Below, in pieces: positions 25,355 through 36,119 of a stretch of DNA of 64,000 nt. Origin of the DNA: Sphaerimonospora mesophila NBRC 14179 = JCM 3151 (GTDB taxonomy: Bacteria; Actinomycetota; Actinomycetes; Streptosporangiales; Streptosporangiaceae); NCBI GenBank assembly GCA_001552515.1, contig BCRI01000012.1:21709-85708 (forward strand), in the 5' to 3' direction. The translations under genes were made by a program, and so were the position numbers. The notes under the pieces were generated by a model that worked only from the letters and a program-made list of their open reading frames with translations, did no database searches and had not been told where the DNA came from. Positions within the stretch are counted from its first letter, which is position 1; each line of letters starts with the position of its first letter.

Positions 25355-26374
25355 TCAGCGGCGCCGCAGTGACGGGTCGAGCAGCGAAGGAGGGGTGTCG
25401 TACTTTTCGTGGGCGGCGAGGTCGGTGCCGGGAGCGACGATCGCGTCGATCGCGTCGAGCACATCGGGGGCGAGCACGGTGTCGGCGGCGGCGAGTTGCG
25501 AGTGCAGGTGGTCCAGCGTGCGGGGACCGATGATCGCGCTGGTCACGGCGGGATGCGCGGTCACGAAACCGAGCGCGAGCTGGATCATCGTCAGACCGGC
25601 CTCGTCGGCGACCACGGCCAACCGTTCGACGGCATCGAGCCTGGCCCGGTTGGACGGAATGGTGATGTCGAAGCGTTCCGGCATGAACGTCGAGCGGCTG
25701 GTGGTGATTTCCCGGCCTTCGCGGATCGCGCCCGACAGCCAGCCCGAGGCCAACGGGCTCCACGCCAGCACGCCGAGCCCGTACTGCTCGGTCACGGGCA
25801 GCACGTGGGTTTCGATCCCGCGCTGGAGGATCGAGTAGCTGGGCTGCTCGGTGACGTAACGACTTAGGTGGTTGTCGCGGGCGGCCCATTGGGCCTGCAC
25901 GATGCGGTACGCGGGGAAGGTCGAGGAGCCGAAGTAGCGGATCTTCCCCGCGCGCTGCAGGTCGGTCAGAGCCGACAGCGTCTCCTCGTCGCTGGTCGCC
26001 GGGTCCCACCGGTGAATCTGGTAGAGATCGACGTGGTCGACACCGAGGCGGCGCAGGCTGTCGTCCAGCGCGGTGATCAGCCAGCGGCGTGAACCGCCCC
26101 GATGGTTGCGTTCGTCGCTCATGGGCATGCTCGCCTTCGTGGCCAGCACGATGTCGTCGCGGCGGCCGGCGATGGCTTTGCCGACCATCTCTTCCGACTC
26201 GCCGACGCTGTACATGTCGGCGGTGTCGATGAGGTTGATCCCGGCCTCAAGAGCGGCGTCGATGATGGCGGTGGCCTCGTCCTGGGTGGTGCGGCCGATC
26301 TTTCCGAAGTTCATCGCGCCGAGCGCGAGGGAGCTGACCTGCACACCGGTGCGGCCCAGATCGCGGTACTGCAA
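25355..26374 (-). CDS. Aldo/keto reductase
   Basis: 339 residues from a TTG at 26374 with GGAGA seven bases upstream; an ATG at 26449 would add 25 polar residues and run through the operator region. It begins LQYRDLGRTGVQVSSLALGAMNFG, the family N-terminus. The catalytic tetrad is present: Asp in NLIDTADMYS, Tyr in the same motif, Lys in VLATKAS and His in YQIHRWD. NADPH-dependent reduction of an aldehyde or ketone is expected. The divergent TetR gene and the palindromes between them suggest that TetR controls this enzyme. Confidence 0.9.
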   Translation of the reverse strand: MQYRDLGRTGVQVSSLALGAMNFGKIGRTTQDEATAIIDAALEAGINLIDTADMYSVGESEEMVGKAIAGRRDDIVLATKASMPMSDERNHRGGSRRWLITALDDSLRRLGVDHVDLYQIHRWDPATSDEETLSALTDLQRAGKIRYFGSSTFPAYRIVQAQWAARDNHLSRYVTEQPSYSILQRGIETHVLPVTEQYGLGVLAWSPLASGWLSGAIREGREITTSRSTFMPERFDITIPSNRARLDAVERLAVVADEAGLTMIQLALGFVTAHPAVTSAIIGPRTLDHLHSQLAAADTVLAPDVLDAIDAIVAPGTDLAAHEKYDTPPSLLDPSLRRR

Positions 26375-26463
26375 GAGAGTGTCTCCTTGGTTGCCGATGA
26401 AGCGTGGTGGCGATGCGTGCTTGGTTCCCGGTCCCTGCTCTGGCATCATGAGTAACCGGAACC

Positions 26464-26497
26464 TTGTCCCGTTTGACGATACGGGACATTGTCCCGT
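26464..26497. promoter_or_regulatory. TetR-type operator: three GGGACA half-sites, one perfect palindrome
   Basis: ACGGGACA-T-TGTCCCGT (26481-26497) is a perfect 17-bp palindrome, and a further TGTCCCGT half-site lies at 26465-26472. A TTGACG (-35-like) sits between them at 26473-26478. The site is between the divergent aldo/keto reductase and TetR genes. TetR repressors usually bind such sites to control themselves and the neighbour. Confidence 0.8.
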
Positions 26498-26528
26498 TTA
26501 GCAATCCCGGTAACGGAGGGAACGGCGC

Positions 26529-27107
26529 GTGAACGACAGCGACCGAGGCGCAGGGCGTGCGATCCCGCGCAAGCGGGCCGACGCCCGGCGCAACGAGAAG
26601 GCGCTGCTCGACGCCGCCGCAGCGGTCTTCGTGACCTCGGGCGTCGAGGCGCCGATACGCGACATCGCCGCGGAGGCCGGCGTCGGGACGGCCACGATCT
26701 ACCGCCACTTCCCCACGCGCGCGGATCTCATCATCGCCGTCTACCGACACCAGATCGAGGCACTCGCCGACGCCGGTCCGGCCCTGCTGGCGGCCGGTCC
26801 GACTCCGCACGCCGCGCTGGGGCGATGGATCGACCTCTTCGTCGACTTCCTGGTCACCAAGCACGGTCTAGCGGCCGTGCTGCAGTCCGACAACGCCGCC
26901 TTCGAAGCGCTGCACGCCTATTTCCTCGACCGGCTCGTGCCCGTGTGCGCCCGACTACTCGAGGCCGCGGCCGCCGCCGGCGAGATCCGCACCGGCATGA
27001 GCGCCTACGAACTCATGCGCGGCGTCGGAAACCTCTGCATCGGCGTGGAGAACGACCCCCGGTACGACGCGCGTCGACTGGTCGAACTCCTCATCGCCGG
27101 ACTGCGC

Positions 27108-27119
<12 letters not shown>
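26529..27119 (+). CDS. TetR/AcrR-family transcriptional regulator
   Basis: 196 residues from GTG 26529. N-terminal helix-turn-helix: RNEKALLDAAAAVFVTSGVEAPIRDIAAEAGVGTATIYRHFPTRADLI, with the recognition helix GVGTATIYRHF. The C-terminal domain resembles SbtR-like ligand-binding domains (LFVDFLVTKHGLAAVLQ). It is likely an autorepressor acting at 26464-26497 and controlling the aldo/keto reductase. Its 3' end overlaps the convergent UvrA-like gene by 12 bases. Confidence 0.92.
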
Positions 27120-29426
<2,307 letters not shown>

Positions 29427-29738
29427 CGTCTTTCCATCCGTTCTTCGGGGTCTTCGGCGTCGTCTGGGTCGATCTAACCAGCTTTTTGTAGTACATACGT
29501 TCGTGTAGCGCGCCTGATTTTCTTGGGGGGGCGGCACGATCCGCGGCACGATGGCGGTGACGGCCGCCGGCGTGGCCCGAGCCGGCCCGGTCCGGCCGGT
29601 CGGCGCGGCACGCGCGGGCGGAAGGCGTGGGTACGGAAAAAGTCGACCGTTTCCGTCTGCCGTGTCGATCCGCGGCCGTCCCGTTCGACCTTGGAGTGAG
29701 ACGGTCGAAAGGCGACCGCGGATGCGAGGATATCGAAG
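29427..29738. promoter_or_regulatory. Divergent promoter region with an ECF42-like promoter (29663-29690)
   Basis: About 310 bases between the UvrA-like gene and the DGPF gene. TGTCGA (29663-29668), a 17-base spacer and CGACC (29686-29690) match the -35 TGTCGA and -10 CGA-type elements I recall for ECF42 sigma factors, placed about 50 bases before the DGPF start. That would make the sigma factor at 30155 autoregulatory. No open reading frame is convincing in this stretch. Confidence 0.5.
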
Positions 29739-30158
29739 ATGGCGAAGTACATGCTGATCATGCGGGGTACGGACGAGTCCGTCGCGAAGATGATGGCGAC
29801 GCCCTTCGAGCAGATGCTCGAGGTGGTGGGCCGCTTCAACGAGGAGCTGATCCGGGCCGGCGTGCTCGTCGCGGCCGAAGGTCTGGACGACCCGGCCCAG
29901 GGCGTGGTGGTCGACTTCAGCGGCGAGACACCGGTGGTCACCGACGGTCCGTACGGCGAGACGAAGGAGCTGTTCGGCGGCTTCTACCTGATCGACGTCG
30001 CGTCGAAGGAGGAGGCGGTCGAGTGGGCCAAGCGCATCCCCGCGATTCCCGGCAGCAAGTGTGAGGTCCGCCGGGTCCCGGGCATCGACGAGTTCCCGCA
30101 GGACAACGAGTGGGTCATCATGGAGCGGGCGTGGCGCGAGCGGACCGGCCAGCTGTGA
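29739..30158 (+). CDS. DGPF-domain (YCII-related) protein
   Basis: 139 residues. Contains the ferredoxin-like YCII fold with TDGPYGETKELFGGFYLIDV, the DGPF signature region, and begins AKYMLIMRGTDES. These proteins are found next to ECF42 sigma factors in many actinobacteria, and here the sigma-factor gene overlaps its stop by four bases (GTGA). Enzymatic role unknown. An ECF-like promoter lies just upstream. Confidence 0.9.
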   Translation: MAKYMLIMRGTDESVAKMMATPFEQMLEVVGRFNEELIRAGVLVAAEGLDDPAQGVVVDFSGETPVVTDGPYGETKELFGGFYLIDVASKEEAVEWAKRIPAIPGSKCEVRRVPGIDEFPQDNEWVIMERAWRERTGQL

Positions 30159-31462
30159 CGTCCGCGGCCACCGGCGGCCCGCCGAGCGCCGAGTCGGCGC
30201 GGCGGGCCGTCGAGGCCGTCTGGCGGATCGAGTCCGCCCGGGTCGTCGCCGCGCTGGCCCGTTACACCGGAGACTTCGAACTCGCCGAGGACGTCGCGCA
30301 GGAGGCGGTGGCCGAGGCGCTCGTCACCTGGTCGCGAGAGGGCGCGCCGGCCAACCCGGTGGGCTGGCTGCTCGCGACGGCGCGGCGGCGTGCCATCGAC
30401 GGCTTCCGCCGCCGCTCGGCGCTGGAGGAGCGGTACGCCATGCTCGCCGGTCGGCTCGCCGAGGGTGAGGCGAGCTCGGGCTCGACGGACCCGCCGAACG
30501 GGTCGGACGACCTGCCGTGGGATCCCGACCGGATCGACGACGATGTCCTGGCGCTGATGTTCGTGGCCTGCCATCCGGTGCTCTCGCCCGAGGCCCGGGT
30601 GGCCCTGACGCTGCGCGTGGTCGGCGGCCTGTCGAGCGAGGAGATCGCCCGGGCGTTCCTCGTGCCCGTGCCGACGGTCCAGGCCCGGATCACCCGGGCG
30701 AAGAAGACCATCGCCGCAGCGGGAGTGCCGTTCGAGCTGCCGCCGTCGCAGGAGCGGCGAGAACGGCTCGGCGGGGTCCTGAGCGTGCTGTACGTGATCT
30801 TCACGGAGGGTTCGACCGCGACGACCGGCGACCGCCTGCTGCGCCCGGATCTGGCGTACGAGGCGATCCGGCTGGCCCGGGTGCTGGCCGCGCTGCTGCC
30901 CGACGAGCCGGAGGTGTACGGGCTGCTCGCCCTGTTCGAGCTCACGGCCGCGCGTTTTCCCGCGCGCACCGGGCCCGACGGCGAGGCGGTGCTGCTGGAG
31001 GATCAGGACCGGCGGCTGTGGGACCGGTCGGCGATCCGCCGCGGTCTGGCCGCGCTCGGCCGGGCGACGGCCATCGGCCGGGGGCTCGGGCCGTACGGAC
31101 TGCAGGCGGCGATCGCGGCCTGCCACGCGTCGGCGTCATCGGTGGGGGAGACCGACTGGGAGCGTGTCGTGCTCCTGTACGAGGCGCTCGGCCGGGTCGC
31201 TCCCTCACCCGTCGTCGAGCTCAACCGCGCCGTCGCCGTCGCGATGGCGGACGGACCTCGGCGGGCGCTGTCGATCGTGGACGAGCTGGTCGCCGCCGAT
31301 CGCCTGCCGGGGTCGTACCTGCTCCCGAGCGTGCGCGGCGAGCTGCTCGCCCGCCTCGGCCGGACCGCCGAGGCACGGGCCGAGCTGGAGCTCGCCGCCC
31401 GGCTGTGCCGCAACGTCCGCGAACGGTCGGTGCTGCTGCGCAAGGCGGCCGCGCTGGCGTGA
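30155..31462 (+). CDS. ECF sigma factor of the ECF42 type with C-terminal TPR-like extension
   Basis: 435 residues from GTG 30155. The sigma-2 region is EAVWRIESARVVAALARYTGDFELAEDVAQEAVAEAL and sigma-4 is LTLRVVGGLSSEEIARAFLVPVPTVQARITRAKKTI. A long extension of ~240 residues follows, with tetratricopeptide-like helices (LNRAVAVAMADGPRRALSIVDELV, GRTAEARAELELAARL). This, with the preceding DGPF gene, is the ECF42 arrangement. In that group the C-terminal extension, rather than an anti-sigma factor, is needed for activity, and none is encoded next to it here. It probably drives its own operon. Confidence 0.9.
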   Translation: MTSAATGGPPSAESARRAVEAVWRIESARVVAALARYTGDFELAEDVAQEAVAEALVTWSREGAPANPVGWLLATARRRAIDGFRRRSALEERYAMLAGRLAEGEASSGSTDPPNGSDDLPWDPDRIDDDVLALMFVACHPVLSPEARVALTLRVVGGLSSEEIARAFLVPVPTVQARITRAKKTIAAAGVPFELPPSQERRERLGGVLSVLYVIFTEGSTATTGDRLLRPDLAYEAIRLARVLAALLPDEPEVYGLLALFELTAARFPARTGPDGEAVLLEDQDRRLWDRSAIRRGLAALGRATAIGRGLGPYGLQAAIAACHASASSVGETDWERVVLLYEALGRVAPSPVVELNRAVAVAMADGPRRALSIVDELVAADRLPGSYLLPSVRGELLARLGRTAEARAELELAARLCRNVRERSVLLRKAAALA

Positions 31463-31570
31463 CATCCGTACGCCGCTGACGTCCCATATATCAGGTGCGC
31501 CGGACAGGTGCGCCCTGGGAGGCTGGTCGACCGGCCTGTCGCGACCCGGATATCCGAATGAGAGCAACGG

Positions 31571-32866
31571 ATGAGTGACGTCAGACCCGTCCCCGAGACG
31601 GCCGCCGTCCGGTGGCGTGCGCTGCGCCCGCTGCGCCACCGCGACTATCGGCTGCTCATCGGCGCCACCGCGCTGTCGATGTTCGCCACCGGCACGTGGA
31701 CGATCGTCATGGTCTTCCAGGTCATCGCCATCGACGACAACCCGACCGCGCTGTCGGCGGTCGCCTCGTGCTTCAGCGGCGGCCTGTTCGCCTTCGCGCT
31801 GGTGGGCGGCGTCGTGGCCGACCGTGTCTCCAAACGCATGGTGATCACCCTGGTCCAGGGGGTGAACCTCCTCGCCGTGACCGCGGTGTGCGCCCTGGCG
31901 TTCATGGACGTGATCCGGCTGTGGCACCTGGCCGTCGCCTCCGCGCTGCTCGGCGCGGGAGCCGCGTTCTTCTATCCCGCCTACAGCGCCTACCTGCCGA
32001 GCATCCTGCCGGCCGACGACCTGCTGGCCGCGAACGGCATGGAGGGCGCGCTGCGGCCGACCCTGCAGCAGGCGATCGGACCCGCGCTCGGCGGGATGGT
32101 CGTCGGCGCGTGGATCCCCGCCGCCGGAGCGGCCGTCACGGCCGTGCTCCACGGGAGCGCGTTCGTTCTCGTCCTCCTCCTGCGCCCGCAGGCCGGGGCG
32201 CGGGCCCACGCCGTGGCGGGCGGGAAACGGCCGGGCATGCTGCGCGACCTGCGTGAGGGCTTCGTCTTCACGCTGCGCACCCCGTGGCTGCTGTGGACCC
32301 TGCTGTTCGCCTGCCTCATGCTGCTGGTGACCATGGGACCGATCGAGGTGCTGCTGCCGTTCATCACCCGGGACCGGTTCGCCGACGGAGAGCGGACGTT
32401 CGGCCTGCTCCTCACGGCGTTCGGAGCCGGGGGAGCGGTCGGCTCCCTGGCGATCTCGTCACGGCCGCTGCCGCGGCGCTACCTCACCGTCATGGTCATC
32501 GGCTGGGGCGCGGGCACCCTCCCGCTGGCCGTGATCGGCCACATCGCCTCGTTCTGGGTCATGGCCGCGTCCCTCTTCGTCATCGGGTTCACCGGAGGCA
32601 TGGGCATGGTCATCTGGGGGACCCTCCTGCAGCGGCGGGTTCCGCCGACCATGATCGGGCGGGTGGCGAGCCTCGACTTCTTCGTCTCCATCGCGCTCAT
32701 GCCGCTGTCCGTCGCGGTGGCGGGACCGCTCTCGACGGTGGTGCCGACGCCCGTCATCTTCACCGCGGCGGGTGTCATCCCGCTTCTCCTCGCGATGACC
32801 GCGGTTCTCGCCGGGCGGATGACGAGTGACGAGATCGCCAATCCGCTCGACGTGCCGGCCGGCTGA
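31571..32866 (+). CDS. MFS transporter (MFS_3/DHA3-type drug exporter)
   Basis: 431 residues, mostly hydrophobic, about 12 transmembrane helices. It begins WRALRPLRHRDYRLLIGATALSMFATGTWTIV, the usual opening of MFS_3 exporters, and has the loop 2-3 motif GVVADRVSKRMVI. A drug or metabolite efflux role is likely; the substrate is unknown. It has its own ~100-base upstream region and ends 15 bases before the convergent AftB-like gene. Confidence 0.88.
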   Translation: MSDVRPVPETAAVRWRALRPLRHRDYRLLIGATALSMFATGTWTIVMVFQVIAIDDNPTALSAVASCFSGGLFAFALVGGVVADRVSKRMVITLVQGVNLLAVTAVCALAFMDVIRLWHLAVASALLGAGAAFFYPAYSAYLPSILPADDLLAANGMEGALRPTLQQAIGPALGGMVVGAWIPAAGAAVTAVLHGSAFVLVLLLRPQAGARAHAVAGGKRPGMLRDLREGFVFTLRTPWLLWTLLFACLMLLVTMGPIEVLLPFITRDRFADGERTFGLLLTAFGAGGAVGSLAISSRPLPRRYLTVMVIGWGAGTLPLAVIGHIASFWVMAASLFVIGFTGGMGMVIWGTLLQRRVPPTMIGRVASLDFFVSIALMPLSVAVAGPLSTVVPTPVIFTAAGVIPLLLAMTAVLAGRMTSDEIANPLDVPAG

Positions 32867-32880
32867 TCACCGGGGACGTC

Positions 32881-34584
32881 TCAGGACGGACATGAGCTGT
32901 TCCCCGTGCTCCCCGTGCTCCCTGTGTTTCCCGTGTTCTCCGTGTTCCCCGGCGAGAACCGGAAGGCCGTACGCGCGGGCGCGCCCACCAGGTTGTCCCA
33001 GAACCGGCCGGGGGTCAGCGGGTCCCTCGTGGCGGCGAGCAGGTCCCGGAACCGGCCGGTGGCCAACTCGCCCCTGATCCGCTCCACCTCGGCCTGGAAC
33101 CGCCCGTCCGACAGCCCGGTGCCCGGGGCCATGTAGTCGGCGACGATGTACTCGACGGGCAGCGGCTTCTCATGCCCGACCCGCTGCCCGCACGCGATCG
33201 CCATGTGACCACCGACGGCGTTGGCCAGCCCGAGCCGGTCGATCACGAGGACGTCCAGCGGGAACGACGCTCCCAGGGTGCCCAGCATGTTGCCCGCGAC
33301 CGCCAGGCGGGCGGGCTGATCGGCGCGGAGCGGCATCGGCCCCACCCCCGTGCCCGGCACATGCAGGCCGGTGGCGTTCTCCCGGCTCAGCGGGTCGGCT
33401 CGGCCGCGCAGGTAGGACTCGGCGTTCACCGGATGCGGGTCCCCGGTCCACCGGACGTAGAAGCCGTGCTCGTCCGCGATGCCGTCCGGCCCGATCTCCT
33501 GTGGGTACGGCACCCTGAGCGCCACGGCGCAGGCCACGGCCCACAGCGTCACGGTGGCGCAGGCGAGCGCGGTCATCGTGCGCGGCGGCAGGACCATGGC
33601 GGGGAGCAGGACGAGCAGCAGCACCGGCAGCATCATCCGGCCGTGCATGAAGTCGCCGCCGACCCGCAGGACGTACAGCAGCATCAGCGCCCCGGCCGTG
33701 AGCGGGGCCGCGGTCACGACGAGATCCCGGCGGGTGCGGCAGACCCACAGCGACAGCGGCACGACCACCAGCAGGGGGCCGATCAACTGGTAGGTCAGCA
33801 GGGTGTCGCCGGCGTAGAGCAGACCACGCGCCCACCGGCTCTCCCCGGCCTCCTTGGCGAGGGCGGTGTTGGGCACGAGGAGCCCGTAGTAGCCCATCCG
33901 GAAGATCTGGCAGGCCACCGGCAGGGCCAGGGAGACCGCCGACCAGCGGGCGGCGGCGCGCCAGCCCGGCCGCAGCAGTACGAGCAGCGCGGCGAAGAAG
34001 ACCGGGTGGACCAGGGCCAGCTCGGGCCGGACGAGAGGCGCAAGACCGAGGACGAGCACCAGCGGGAGCACCGGTCCGCCCGAAGCCGCCCGGACCAGCA
34101 GCCACCAGGACGAACCTATCCACAGGAACACCAGCCCGGTCTCCAGCCCGGAGGTCGCGAACTCCCAGAACGGCGGCAGCGCGAGGACGATAAGCACCCC
34201 GGCGGGCAGGAGCACCCGGTGCGAGCCGTCGTACCGGAGCATGGCGCCGCGCATGGCGAACACCACGGCGCCGACCGTGCACACCAGGCCGAGCAGCACC
34301 GCGACGTAGGCGACGTCCCCCCGGCTCACCCAGGAGACCAGCGCGACCAGATAGGTCCACGCCATGCTGGTGTTGGCCTCGACGCGCTCGCCGACGTTGA
34401 AGACCGGCCCGTTGCCCGCGAGCAGTTGCCGTACGGTGCGCACCGCGATCAGGCCGTCGTCGCTGATCCAGCGGTTCTGCCAGCCGGCGAAGGCCATCAC
34501 GGCAGCGGCGGCCACCGTGATCACGTGGTTCCACGTCCCAGCGGGCCACCGCGGTCGCTCGGCGACGGCCTCCATGGCGCTCAT
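32881..34584 (-). CDS. AftB-like GT-C glycosyltransferase (arabinofuranosyltransferase-related)
   Basis: 567 residues from ATG 34584. About ten transmembrane helices and a soluble C-terminal domain. The first loop reads RWISDDGLIAVRTVRQLLAGNGPVFNVGERVEANTSMAWTYL, with the DD pair typical of GT-C catalytic sites. This segment and RMGYYGLLVPNTALAKEA resemble mycobacterial AftB (terminal beta-1,2-arabinofuranosyltransferase) as I remember it. The donor would be a lipid-linked sugar. It is directly downstream (41 bases) of a MurG-like gene. The last ~20 residues are a repetitive Asn/Thr/Gly/Ser tail encoded by 9-bp repeats. The organism need not make arabinogalactan, so the acceptor is open. Confidence 0.8.
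   Translation of the reverse strand: MSAMEAVAERPRWPAGTWNHVITVAAAAVMAFAGWQNRWISDDGLIAVRTVRQLLAGNGPVFNVGERVEANTSMAWTYLVALVSWVSRGDVAYVAVLLGLVCTVGAVVFAMRGAMLRYDGSHRVLLPAGVLIVLALPPFWEFATSGLETGLVFLWIGSSWWLLVRAASGGPVLPLVLVLGLAPLVRPELALVHPVFFAALLVLLRPGWRAAARWSAVSLALPVACQIFRMGYYGLLVPNTALAKEAGESRWARGLLYAGDTLLTYQLIGPLLVVVPLSLWVCRTRRDLVVTAAPLTAGALMLLYVLRVGGDFMHGRMMLPVLLLVLLPAMVLPPRTMTALACATVTLWAVACAVALRVPYPQEIGPDGIADEHGFYVRWTGDPHPVNAESYLRGRADPLSRENATGLHVPGTGVGPMPLRADQPARLAVAGNMLGTLGASFPLDVLVIDRLGLANAVGGHMAIACGQRVGHEKPLPVEYIVADYMAPGTGLSDGRFQAEVERIRGELATGRFRDLLAATRDPLTPGRFWDNLVGAPARTAFRFSPGNTENTGNTGSTGSTGNSSCPS
32897..32950. repeat. 9-bp tandem repeats encoding the C-terminal tail of the AftB-like protein
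   Basis: Imperfect 9-bp units of the type TGCTCCCCG/TGTTCCCCG repeat about six times. They encode the tail NTENTGNTGSTGSTGNSS. Unit number may vary between strains without a frameshift because the unit is three codons. Confidence 0.75.
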
Positions 34585-34625
34585 CCCGCGATGCCCATAT
34601 CGCTGCTCCCGTGTGCCGCAGCCCC

Positions 34626-35831
34626 CTACGCCGTACGGCTCCGCCGGCCGTGTGCGGCGGACAGGACGACGTCGACGAGCCGATCCGCCGCGTCGGGCCT
34701 GCCGTACGCCCTGGCCTGCCCCGCCATGGCGGCGCGGCGGTGCGGGTCGGCGAGCAGCGGGGCCACGGCCTGCCGCAGGTCGTCGGCCGCCACCTCGCCC
34801 AGCAGGGCGACCGCAGCGCCGGCCTCGTGCAGGTGACGGGCGTTGTAGGCCTGCTCCCCACCCGCCGAGGTGGCGAGCGGAACGAGCACCGCCGCCTTGC
34901 CCAGCGCGGTCAGCTCGGCGATCGTCCCCGCGCCGCTCCGCGAGATCACCACATCGGCCAGCGCGAGGACGTCGGGCAGCTCCGGGCCGACGAAGCCGGT
35001 GAGGAGATAGCGGGCCGCGAGCTCGGCGGGCAGCCGACCGGCCTGGCGGCGCAGGTCCTCCAGGTTCGCCGCCCCGCATTGGTGGATGACGTTCGCGTGC
35101 GAGAGCAGCCACGGCAGGATGCCGTACACCAGGCTGTTGATCTGCTGCGACCCCTGGGCGCCGCCGGTGACGTAGACCGTGGGCAGGGTGCGTTCGAAGC
35201 CGTACAGGCCGAGCGCCTCCACCGCACGTTCGGGCCGCCCCGACAGCGCCTCCGGCCGTACGGGATTGCCCGTGACGACGGCGGTCGTACGCGCCGACCT
35301 CGGCAGGAGCGGCAGCGTGGACTCCGACGACACGGCGAAGCGCGTCGCGACCCGGGCGAGCATCCGGTTGGCCAGACCGAGACGGACCGTCTGCTCGTGG
35401 ACCACAAGGGGGCGGCGGCACACCCAGGCCGCCAGGCCCAGGGGTACGGCGACATAGCCGCCCGTGGCCAGCACCACATCGGGGCGGAAACCGGAGACGA
35501 CCGAGCGGGCCTGGAAGACGCCGAGCAGGGCGCGGCCCATGTCCTTGATGTTCGAGACGATCTCCAGCGGGTTGCGGGAGCGGCGTACCTTGCCGGTGGC
35601 GACCGTGGCGAACTCGATGCCCTCGGCCGCCGCGACGCGCGCCTCCAGCCCCTCGGCCGTGCCGACCCACAACACCTCCACCGCCGTGCCGGTGGCCGCG
35701 AGCCTGCGCTGCAGGGTGCGCACGGCCGTCAGGGCGGGATAGGTGTGGCCGCCCGTCCCGCCTCCGGTGACGATCAGGCGGAAGGGCCGCTTCGGATCCG
35801 GCACGAGATGGTCGGCGGCGTCACCGGTCAC
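34626..35831 (-). CDS. murG: MurG-like UDP-GlcNAc transferase (probable paralogue)
   Basis: 401 residues. GT-B fold of the MurG family: N-terminal GGGTGGHTYPALTAVRTL, VLATGGYVAVPLGLAAWVCRRPLVVHEQ, then TGGAQGSQQIN and the C-terminal ISRSGAGTIAELTALGKAAVLVPLATSAGGEQ, where UDP-GlcNAc binds. MurG makes lipid II from lipid I; the true murG normally lies in the dcw division cluster, which is not here. This copy sits with an AftB-like gene and an MMPL transporter, so it may add a sugar to another lipid-linked carrier. The GTG start has GGAAG seven bases upstream. Confidence 0.83.
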   Translation of the reverse strand: MTGDAADHLVPDPKRPFRLIVTGGGTGGHTYPALTAVRTLQRRLAATGTAVEVLWVGTAEGLEARVAAAEGIEFATVATGKVRRSRNPLEIVSNIKDMGRALLGVFQARSVVSGFRPDVVLATGGYVAVPLGLAAWVCRRPLVVHEQTVRLGLANRMLARVATRFAVSSESTLPLLPRSARTTAVVTGNPVRPEALSGRPERAVEALGLYGFERTLPTVYVTGGAQGSQQINSLVYGILPWLLSHANVIHQCGAANLEDLRRQAGRLPAELAARYLLTGFVGPELPDVLALADVVISRSGAGTIAELTALGKAAVLVPLATSAGGEQAYNARHLHEAGAAVALLGEVAADDLRQAVAPLLADPHRRAAMAGQARAYGRPDAADRLVDVVLSAAHGRRSRTA

Positions 35832-36048
35832 GAGGAGACTTCCAATCTTGGCCGCGCGGGAACTCGGCCCACGCCGGAGGACAGCGGAACATCGCGGACG
35901 ATAGCAGGCAGACCGGTACGCAGCGATCTTCCCGGGCCGGCTGCTCGGAAAGGCGGTGGCGCCGGCCGGGGTGTTCGCACTGGTCGTAGGACCGGCGGCG
36001 CCGGCGCATCGCCCCGGGGGACGGTCGGCTCGTCGCCGGAACCTCTAT

Positions 36049-36065
36049 CATCACGCAGAGCATTT
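36049..36065. promoter_or_regulatory. Copy 2 of the ATCACKCAGAG operator, upstream of the MMPL gene
   Basis: CATCACGCAGAGCATTT shares an exact 11-base core (ATCACGCAGAG) with the site at 2517, but its right arm is weaker. It is in the divergent region between the MurG-like and MMPL genes, 55 bases before the MMPL start. Confidence 0.5.
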
Positions 36066-36119
36066 GATCGCCTACCAAAAGTGAGAGTCGGGCTCTAGGC
36101 TCACAGCAGAGGAACGGAC

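Noticed and set aside
32881..35670. One 929-residue minus-strand protein
   Set aside because: The N-terminal 360 residues are an out-of-frame reading of the MurG-like gene; the real protein starts at 34584.
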